From: Bacillota bacterium
Lineage (GTDB): Bacteria > Bacillota > Limnochordia > JAAZLZ01
DNA: 19,332 bases
Reading direction: 5' to 3'
Assembly: GCA_012799075.1 (NCBI GenBank)
Contig: JAAZLZ010000147.1
Coordinates: 1 to 19,332, forward strand
Both the position numbers and the translations under genes were made by a program. Each line of letters starts with the position of its first letter. The first letter of the stretch is position 1. The notes beneath the pieces were generated by a model, which saw nothing but the letters and a program-made list of their open reading frames with translations, ran no database searches and was not told the DNA's origin. This document shows, one piece after another, positions 14,062-19,332 of this stretch.

Positions 14062-14721
14062 GTGTCTTTAGAACAGATTACCACCAGGGTCGATGGGGAA
14101 TACCGGCGGGTGCGGGCAGAAGAGGCCGTCAAGGCTCTAAGGGAAAATGACTTCCAGGCCTACTACTTTCCTACCAGGGAAGAAGCAGTCAAGCAGGCGC
14201 TAGAGCTGATTGAACCGGACGCCACCGTGGGCTGCGGAGGTTCGGTGACCATCCGGCAGCTTGGGCTCTTGGACATGTTAACCGAGCGGGGAAATAACGT
14301 CATCCATCACTGGCGGGATGATCTGCCCCGGGAGGAGATCAACCGCCTGCGCAAAGAGGCCATGTTTGCGGATGTGTACCTGGCCAGTTCCAATGCCATC
14401 ACCCTCCAGGGCCAGCTGGTGAACACCGATGGGGTAGGCAATCGGGTCGCAGCGATGATTTTTGGGCCGCCCAGGGTGGTCTTGCTTGCGGGCTGCAACA
14501 AGGTGGTTGAAAACGAAGAGCAGGCCCGGGAGCGGATTAAGAACGTGGCCAGTCCGAAAAACGGCATCCGCTTCGGGAGCAAGACCTCCTGTTCCCAAGT
14601 TGGCCGGTGCATGGACTGCAACTCAAAGCACCGCATGTGCAAAGCGACAGTCATTTTAGATCGACGGCCCACCCAGACCGATTATCACATCATCATCATC
14701 GGGGAGGAGCTGGGCTACTAG
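14062..14721 (+). CDS. LUD-domain (LutC/YkgG-like, DUF162) protein
   Basis: This 219-residue protein belongs to the LUD family, whose best-known members are LutB/LutC of the iron-sulfur lactate dehydrogenase. Signatures are V-G-C-G-G-S-V-T-I-R-Q-L-G-L-L, the A-D-V-Y-L-A-S-S-N-A-I-T segment, G-N-R-V-A-A-M-I-F-G-P and V-V-L-L-A-G-x-N-K. The C-terminus carries a Cys set, C177-x5-C183-x2-C186-x6-C193, which could bind a metal or Fe-S cluster; classical LutC does not show this. The GTG at 14062 is chosen because GAGGGGAGGTG lies 6 bases upstream. An in-frame GTG at 14053 falls within that ribosome site, and the ATG at 14060 is out of frame. No lutA/lutB genes are adjacent. Its stop overlaps the stop of the convergent permease gene. 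Confidence 0.88.
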   Translation: MSLEQITTRVDGEYRRVRAEEAVKALRENDFQAYYFPTREEAVKQALELIEPDATVGCGGSVTIRQLGLLDMLTERGNNVIHHWRDDLPREEINRLRKEAMFADVYLASSNAITLQGQLVNTDGVGNRVAAMIFGPPRVVLLAGCNKVVENEEQARERIKNVASPKNGIRFGSKTSCSQVGRCMDCNSKHRMCKATVILDRRPTQTDYHIIIIGEELGY

Positions 14722-15722
14722 GACCAAAGACCCTTCCGCTTGAGAAGGTAGATGAAAAAAGGTCCGCCGCAAAGGGCAGTGATCAGCCCCACTGGCAATT
14801 CGGTGGGGCTGATGATGGTCCTGGCGATGGCATCCGCCCCAACGAGGAACACAGCTCCCAGCAAGGCCACCGCGGGGAGCAGGGAGCGGTGATCGGGCCC
14901 GATGATCATCCGGACCATATGGGGCACGATCAGCCCTACAAAACCGATGGGGCCTGCGGTGCTGACCGCGGTGGCCGTCAGGAGGGAGCCTGCGGCAAGG
15001 AGGACCTTCTTGACCCGCTCCACATCCACCCCCAGATGCTGGGCCTGTTCCTCTCCGAGGAGCAAAACATTGAGCTCCCGGGCATGGAGGCCCACCAGGG
15101 CCAGCCCGATGAAGGTATAAGGCAGGGCCATCCCCACATAATGCCAAGAGGCGCCGGCAAAGCCCCCCATCAGCCAGAATACCACCTGGTGGAGGCGATC
15201 ATCGCTGAAGTAGACGAACAGGGAGACCAAGGCAGACAGGAAGGAGCTGACGGCAACCCCCGCCACCAGGAGGGTCAGCACGGGCACCTTCCCCCCGGTC
15301 CGGGCCAGGTTGTAGACTAACAGCATGGTGGCCATGGCCCCAAAGAAAGCCAAGAGGGGGACGGAGTCGAGCCCCGCTACGCGCAGCTGAAGGCCAAAGG
15401 CCATGGCGGCGACCGCCCCCAAGGAAGCGCCCGAGGAAACCCCGATCACATAAGGGTCGGCCATGGGGTTTTTAAACAGGCCCTGGAACACAGCCCCCGC
15501 GGTGGCAAGGCAGGTGCCCACCAGGGCTGCGAGCAACACCCGGGGCAGCCTGATTTGCATGATGATGGTGGTAAGGCTCTCCCCCGGGGAAGGAGCCCTT
15601 AAGATCCGCACCACTTCCCGGGGAGGGACGTAAACCGAGCCCACCCCGATGGCGATGACAACCACGCCAACCAGTAAGATCCCCAAGATGGCCGTGATGG
15701 CCCAGGGTCCTTTGCCCTTCAT
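14718..15722 (-). CDS. FecCD/BtuC-family ABC transporter permease
   Basis: This integral membrane subunit of a type II importer for corrinoids, haem or ferric siderophores has 334 residues and about nine or ten hydrophobic helices. The family signature is clear: R-L-P-R-V-L-L-A, G-A-V-F-Q-G-L-F-K-N-P-M-A-D-P-Y-V-I-G-V-S-S-G-A, and later G-P-I-G-F-V-G-L-I-V-P-H-M-V-R before the C-terminal coupling region. The frame is open upstream, but the ATG at 15722 overlaps the stop of the substrate-binding protein gene by 4 bases (ATGA) and has GGGAG upstream, so it is the likely start. The operon ends here. No ATP-binding gene follows, so the ATPase must be encoded elsewhere. Confidence 0.93.
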   Translation of the reverse strand: MKGKGPWAITAILGILLVGVVVIAIGVGSVYVPPREVVRILRAPSPGESLTTIIMQIRLPRVLLAALVGTCLATAGAVFQGLFKNPMADPYVIGVSSGASLGAVAAMAFGLQLRVAGLDSVPLLAFFGAMATMLLVYNLARTGGKVPVLTLLVAGVAVSSFLSALVSLFVYFSDDRLHQVVFWLMGGFAGASWHYVGMALPYTFIGLALVGLHARELNVLLLGEEQAQHLGVDVERVKKVLLAAGSLLTATAVSTAGPIGFVGLIVPHMVRMIIGPDHRSLLPAVALLGAVFLVGADAIARTIISPTELPVGLITALCGGPFFIYLLKRKGLWS

Positions 15723-16609
15723 TGGTCGTCTCCCTTCCCCGGATGCAAGATCCTGGCCACCTCTTCCATGGCCGCAACTATCCTGGGGCCGGCCCGGGAG
15801 ATCATATCTCCGTCGATGGAGTAAAGCCGGTTGGCCTTGACGGCTGTGAGGCTTTCCCAACCGGGACGGAGGGGAAAATCCGCCATTTCCGCGGAACCGT
15901 GGGTCTTTGGATAGAGGATTACCTCGGGATCCCGGATTACGACCATCTCACTGCTGAACTGGGGATAGCCCCGGGCCGCATCCCCCGCGATGTTCTCGCC
16001 CCCCGCCAAGGTGATGACGCTGTCGACGAAGCTGCCTGGTCCAGCTACGATCAACGGGTCAGGCCAGACCTGATACAAAACCCGGGGGCGAACCTTCCCG
16101 GCAACGTCCCGCTGCACGGCCAAGAAGCGCTCCCGCAGGCTTTCCGCGAGGGCCTTCGCCTCCCGATCCCGACCAATGGCAAACCCCGCCCTCTCAATGG
16201 CGGTGAAAACCTCCGCCACCGTTTCCGGGGAGATGATGATCCCTGTTAATCCTAATCGATCTAGATCCTTCATCACCCCATCGTGCATCCCCGTCCCCAG
16301 GACCAGATCCGGGCGCAAGGCGATGATCTGCTCCAAGTTGGGCTGGGAGAAGCCCCCCACCTTGGGTTTCTGTTGGGCTTCCGCGGGATAGTTGCAGTAG
16401 TCGGTCACCCCCACGACCTGATCCCCTGCGCCGATGGCAAACAGGATCTCGGTGTTGCTAGGGGCCAGGGACACGATCCTTTGGGGAGCCTGGTGGATGA
16501 CAACTTTCCGGCCGACATCATCCACCAGCTCCCGGGGGAATCCATCCTGGGCGGCGGCCCCGCCGGTCACCAGGAAAAGCAGCATGATTACAATCCAGGA
16601 CCTTTTCAT
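15719..16609 (-). CDS. ABC transporter substrate-binding protein, BtuF/FepB-type (cobalamin-like)
   Basis: This 296-residue class III solute-binding protein has a Sec signal peptide (M-K-R-S-W, hydrophobic core, cleavage near G-G-A-A-A-Q). The N-lobe motif R-I-V-S-L-A-P-S-N-T-E-I-L-F-A-I-G-A-G-D-Q-V-V-G-V-T and the following Y-C-N-Y-P, V-G-G-F-S, N-L-E-Q-I-I-A-L-R-P-D-L-V are typical of cobalamin-binding BtuF relatives. Haem or siderophore is also possible. There is no lipobox Cys at the cleavage site, which is unusual for a Gram-positive binding protein. The gene starts 15 bases after the epimerase stop and overlaps the permease start, so all three form one operon. No cobalamin riboswitch was recognised in the short leader. 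Confidence 0.92.
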   Translation of the reverse strand: MKRSWIVIMLLFLVTGGAAAQDGFPRELVDDVGRKVVIHQAPQRIVSLAPSNTEILFAIGAGDQVVGVTDYCNYPAEAQQKPKVGGFSQPNLEQIIALRPDLVLGTGMHDGVMKDLDRLGLTGIIISPETVAEVFTAIERAGFAIGRDREAKALAESLRERFLAVQRDVAGKVRPRVLYQVWPDPLIVAGPGSFVDSVITLAGGENIAGDAARGYPQFSSEMVVIRDPEVILYPKTHGSAEMADFPLRPGWESLTAVKANRLYSIDGDMISRAGPRIVAAMEEVARILHPGKGDDQ

Positions 16610-16624
16610 CGTTCATGGCACTCC

Positions 16625-17443
16625 TTATGACAGCTCATCCAACAGACGCAAGTATTCGATGCTGCGGCTGGCGGCAGTGTATTGATCTGGCTTTTGCATA
16701 ATCTCCAGGGAGATGAACCGATCGTATTTTAGCGCTTTTAAGGCCCGCATAATGTTAAGAAAGTCGATCTGGCCCGTCCCCGGGTAGCGCCGGGTGGCAT
16801 CGGCAAAATGGATGTGGAAGCAGTAGTCGATGGCCTCGATGAAGCTGGCGACGATGGACTTATCTTCAATGTTCATGTGGTAAATGTCAAGCATCAGACC
16901 CAGATAGGGATTGTCAAAGGCAGCGATGAACTCCAGGGCCTCTTGAGTCGTGCACAAGAAGTTGAGCTCATAGCGGTTGACAGGCTCTAGGAGGACCCGG
17001 ACCTTCTTGGCCGCGGCATACTCCAGGACCTGGTTGAAGCCGTCCTTGGCCCACTTTAGGGAGTCCGCCTGATCGATGCCGGGGCGGAAGGAGCCCCGCA
17101 GGCGCCCGACATTGATCTGGGAGCCTAAGAGCGCAGCAAAATCGATGACCTCTTTCGTTCTTTGGATGGCCTCCCGGCGGACGGTGGGATCCGGGTCCAT
17201 GAAAGATAGGCCATCGACGCCGAAGACCTCCCCGGTGCAAACATCGGCAACCTCCAGGGCAAATTCCTCCAGGGCTTCCTTGATGGCCTCCTGGTTTAGC
17301 TCCCGGGGAGAGCGAACCATGAGCTCAACACCGTCATAACCTAGTTCCTTCAAGGCTGCCAGGGACTCTCTGAAATCACCGCGAAAAGCCAGTACCTCGG
17401 GGGATTTGGTCTCAGGTGTAGCTACCGTATAACTAAACTTCAC
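16625..17443 (-). CDS. Sugar phosphate isomerase/epimerase-family TIM barrel (IolO/Hyi-like)
   Basis: This 272-residue protein belongs to the xylose-isomerase-like AP-endonuclease-2 TIM-barrel family. Likely metal ligands are E153 (L-L-E-P-V-N-R-Y-E), D186 with nearby H189 (D-I-Y-H-M-N), H212 (H-I-H-F-A-D) and E247 (S-L-E). The N-terminus V-A-T-P-E, L-A-F-R-G-D-F and G-Y-D-G-V-E-L-M-V-R resembles 5-keto-L-gluconate epimerase (IolO). Hydroxypyruvate isomerase (Hyi) belongs to the same family and is a classic neighbour of gcl. The divergent gcl-like gene therefore leaves both readings open. The GTG start has AAGGGAGGT about 6 bases upstream. It heads an operon with the binding protein and permease. 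Confidence 0.85.
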   Translation of the reverse strand: MKFSYTVATPETKSPEVLAFRGDFRESLAALKELGYDGVELMVRSPRELNQEAIKEALEEFALEVADVCTGEVFGVDGLSFMDPDPTVRREAIQRTKEVIDFAALLGSQINVGRLRGSFRPGIDQADSLKWAKDGFNQVLEYAAAKKVRVLLEPVNRYELNFLCTTQEALEFIAAFDNPYLGLMLDIYHMNIEDKSIVASFIEAIDYCFHIHFADATRRYPGTGQIDFLNIMRALKALKYDRFISLEIMQKPDQYTAASRSIEYLRLLDELS

Positions 17444-17523
17444 GATGCAACCTCCCTTCGGATTTTGATCAGTTATTCTCCCCTTCCCCCAGCCGCGCCT
17501 TCTTGGATCGAAAGAAAGGGTCT

Positions 17524-17538
17524 TTGCACTATGTGCAA
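17524..17538. promoter_or_regulatory. Perfect 15-bp dyad in the divergent gcl-like/epimerase promoter region
   Basis: TTGCAC-TAT-GTGCAA is a perfect 6-3-6 inverted repeat, 81 bases from the epimerase start and 95 bases from the gcl-like start. Further TGCA-containing sites follow (CTGCAAC near 17553, CTTGCAT near 17581). One regulator could control both divergent units from here. Promoter hexamers are not clear on either strand. Confidence 0.45.
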
Positions 17539-17632
17539 TAGCCTTTGATTATCTGCAACTTTTCATATCGCGGAAGGAACTTGCATAGAATGGGAGAAGG
17601 GTTGTTTATAAGGAATTTTAGGAGGGATAGCT

Positions 17633-19297
17633 ATGCAGGTTGCCGAGGTAGTTGTTCGTATTTTAGAGGATGAAGGGATCGACGTGGCCTTCGGGATCCC
17701 CGGCGCCTCCATCAACCCCGTCTACAAGTATCTGCCCGATGGGAACATCACCCACTACATTGCCCGTCATGAAGAAGGGGCCGTCCATGCCGCGGATGCC
17801 TACTTCCGGGTCAGCGGCAAGATGGCCGCGGCTTTGTGCACCTCGGGCCCTGGGGCCACTAATTTCGTCACCGGCCTTTACACAGCCCAAATCGACTCAA
17901 TCCCGCTGATTGCCATCACGGGACAAAACACCACCGACCAGTTGGGCAAAGAGGCCTTCCAGTGTGTTGACATCGTTGATATCGCCCGGCCGGTGACGAA
18001 GGCCGCCTGGTGCATCACCGAGCCGGCCGATGTCCCCGGGATCCTCCGCCAGGCGATCCATATCGCCCGGTCGGATCGGCCCGGTCCCGTATTGATCGAC
18101 TTGCCCCTAGACGTTCAAACCGCAACCATCGATTACGAGCCGGGGCAGGACCGTTCGATTCCCGTGGTCCGCAAGGCTCCCAACGGGGCGGATATTCGCC
18201 GGGCCTTGGAGTTGGTGCTGGAGGCTGAAAGGCCCCTGCTGCTCCTTGGCGGAGGAGTCGTCCTGGCCGGGGCGGAGAAGGAAGCCAGGGAGCTGGCGGA
18301 GGTCCTTAATCTGCCGGTGATCAGTACTTATACGGCTAAGGGAGTCCTCCCCTCCCAGCACCCCTTGTATGTGGGGCAGGTGGGCATCCAAGTGGGCACC
18401 CCCTTTGGCAATAAGTTCTTTTTGGATAGCGATCTGGTGCTCGGGATCGGCTGCCGCTTCAACGATCGCCATACGGGCAAGCTGGATGTTTACGTTGGGG
18501 ATCGGCGCTTCATCCATATCGATGTGGATCCCCGCCAGATCGGCAAGATCGTCCCCGTGGAGCTTGGAATCGTCGCCGATGCCCGTCTGGCCATCGAAGC
18601 CCTGTTGGCAGAGATCAACAAGCAGGGCATCAAACGGGCCCCTTCGGCCAGGGTGCAGGCCATCCCGCAGGAAAGACAGGCGATGCGGCGAAAGACAGAT
18701 TATGAGGATCATCCGATTAAGCCCCAGCGGGTGTTCCATGAGATTAATGCTTTCTTCGATGAGAATGCGATTTTCACCACTGGCTGCGGCTTAAACCAGA
18801 TCTGGTCGGGGCAGCTGCAAGACATCGATCGGCCCCGGCGATACTTGCCCACGGCAGGTGCGGGAACATTAGGCTTTGATATTCCCGCGGCCATTGGCGC
18901 GCAGGTAGCCGATCCCGAGGCGACGGTGGTGGCCGTCATGGGCGATGGGGGCTATTTGTTCATGGTGGAGGAGCTGGCCATGGCCGCCCACTACAACTTG
19001 CCCATCATCGTCTTGGTGCTGAATAACGGCTTCTTGAGCCTCATCCGCCAGAACCAAAAGTATGCTTACGGCTACCAGCATGCGGTGGACATCCGGTATG
19101 GAGAGCACCTGCCCGACCCGGTGTTGATCGCCAAAGGGTTTGGCTGTTTGGGCGAGCGGGTTGAGCGATGGGAAGACATCCGGCCCGCCTTGGCAAGGGC
19201 CAAGGCCGCCCGGCGGCCCTACGTGATTGACATCATCGTGGAGCGGGAAGCCGACTGCTCCATGGGCGGAAGCATCGACGGCGTCAGAGAGTTTTAG
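17633..19297 (+). CDS. gcl: ThDP-dependent glyoxylate carboligase (tartronate-semialdehyde synthase)-like enzyme
   Basis: This 554-residue acetolactate-synthase-superfamily enzyme aligns along its length with E. coli Gcl as I recall it: F-G-I-P-G-A-S-I-N-P at the start, K-E-A-F-Q-x-V-D-I near residue 105, R-P-G-P-V-L-I-D-L-P, R-F-x-x-R-H-T-G, K-P-Q-R-V, L-x-L-I-R-Q-x-Q, and a C-terminus M-G-G-S-I-D-G-V-R-E-F matching Gcl's M-G-S-x-L-D-x-V-M-E-F. The ThDP motif is G437-D-G439 followed about 25 residues later by N-N. Gcl joins two glyoxylates to tartronate semialdehyde with CO2 release. In E. coli Gcl the usual ThDP-activating Glu is Val51, but here the aligned residue is E47 (A-R-H-E-E-G-A), so activity may differ from canonical Gcl. 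The ATG has AGGAGGG 6 bases upstream. Another gene follows closely. Confidence 0.82.
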   Translation: MQVAEVVVRILEDEGIDVAFGIPGASINPVYKYLPDGNITHYIARHEEGAVHAADAYFRVSGKMAAALCTSGPGATNFVTGLYTAQIDSIPLIAITGQNTTDQLGKEAFQCVDIVDIARPVTKAAWCITEPADVPGILRQAIHIARSDRPGPVLIDLPLDVQTATIDYEPGQDRSIPVVRKAPNGADIRRALELVLEAERPLLLLGGGVVLAGAEKEARELAEVLNLPVISTYTAKGVLPSQHPLYVGQVGIQVGTPFGNKFFLDSDLVLGIGCRFNDRHTGKLDVYVGDRRFIHIDVDPRQIGKIVPVELGIVADARLAIEALLAEINKQGIKRAPSARVQAIPQERQAMRRKTDYEDHPIKPQRVFHEINAFFDENAIFTTGCGLNQIWSGQLQDIDRPRRYLPTAGAGTLGFDIPAAIGAQVADPEATVVAVMGDGGYLFMVEELAMAAHYNLPIIVLVLNNGFLSLIRQNQKYAYGYQHAVDIRYGEHLPDPVLIAKGFGCLGERVERWEDIRPALARAKAARRPYVIDIIVEREADCSMGGSIDGVREF

Positions 19298-19311
19298 GAA
19301 GGAGATGGGGT

Positions 19312-19332
19312 ATGGCTCGGAGGAAAAAGCCC
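19312..19332 (+). CDS. Start of a gene cut by the window edge
   Basis: An ATG at 19312, preceded by a strong GGAAGGAG ribosome site, opens a frame reading M-A-R-R-K-K-P. It lies 14 bases after the gcl-like stop, so it is probably co-transcribed. Seven codons do not allow a product call. Confidence 0.55.

Noticed and set aside
15723..15860. 46-codon N-terminal extension of the FecCD permease
   Set aside because: It overlaps the binding-protein gene in another frame. The ATGA overlap start gives a normal permease.
17444..17632. Cobalamin riboswitch upstream of the B12-type uptake operon
   Set aside because: I looked for the GCCACTG core and found none in the 190-base leader, which is also short for this riboswitch plus a promoter.
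1..19332. CRISPR arrays, tRNA or rRNA genes, insertion sequences
   Set aside because: No regularly spaced repeats, cloverleaf-like sequence, rRNA stretches or transposase motifs were noticed on either strand.

Overview
The window reads as a chromosomal segment of an anaerobic or facultative bacterium, most likely a Bacillota (Clostridia/Limnochordia-like) lineage. The reasons are strong GGAGG-type ribosome binding sites, frequent GTG/TTG starts, moderately high GC in coding DNA, secreted redox flavoproteins with twin-arginine (Tat) signals, and a MntA/HepT toxin-antitoxin pair. This placement is an inference. Exported proteins here have plain signal peptidase I signals without a lipobox, which would also fit a diderm Bacillota.

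Layout. (1) 1-1066 (minus): the N-terminal part of a Tat-exported molybdopterin oxidoreductase, cut by the window edge. (2) 1067-1587: mostly non-coding, with a perfect -10 hexamer for the oxidoreductase and a possible flavoprotein relic. (3) 1588-2547 (plus): mntA-hepT. (4) 2650-3777 (minus): an unfamiliar protein with two Cys-containing beta-sandwich-like repeats and a carboxypeptidase-regulatory-like domain. (5) 4007-6282 (minus): a two-gene unit made of a Tat-exported fumarate/urocanate-reductase-like FAD protein, split by a frameshift in a G7 tract, and a small secreted FMN-binding protein. An inverted repeat covers the unit's promoter. (6) 6389-7843 (minus): a Tat operon tatA-tatC-tatA-like-tatA. 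(7) 8099-8851 (minus): fdhD, the sulfurtransferase that matures molybdenum formate dehydrogenases. (8) 8852-9514: no confident gene, but a strong hairpin in the fdhD leader and a candidate promoter. (9) 9515-11170 (plus): a second Tat-exported FAD protein, related to 3-ketosteroid dehydrogenase. (10) 11204-12541 (minus): a class III aminotransferase of the glutamate-1-semialdehyde aminomutase type, convergent with (9) over a shared hairpin terminator. (11) 12689-13951 (minus): a secreted DUF4139-like protein, divergent from a LUD-domain protein (14062-14721, plus). (12) 14718-17443 (minus): an operon of sugar epimerase/isomerase, vitamin-B12-type substrate-binding protein and FecCD permease, with no ATPase gene in view. 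(13) 17633-19297 (plus): a glyoxylate-carboligase-like ThDP enzyme, followed by the first codons of another gene.

The left half is coherent. Three Tat-dependent redox enzymes (the Mo enzyme and two flavoproteins) sit around the Tat translocase and the Mo-cofactor maturation factor FdhD, which suggests extracytoplasmic respiration or reduction of small organic acceptors. The right half looks catabolic and nutritional: two-carbon/three-carbon acid and sugar-acid metabolism (ThDP carboligase, epimerase), metal-chelate or corrinoid uptake, and a lactate-utilization-type LUD protein.

Most noteworthy are the single-base frameshift in the G7 tract, the dyad operator over the flavoprotein promoter, three TatA-type proteins with a single TatC (one TatA unusual), and a Gcl-like enzyme that keeps the ThDP-activating glutamate that canonical Gcl lacks.
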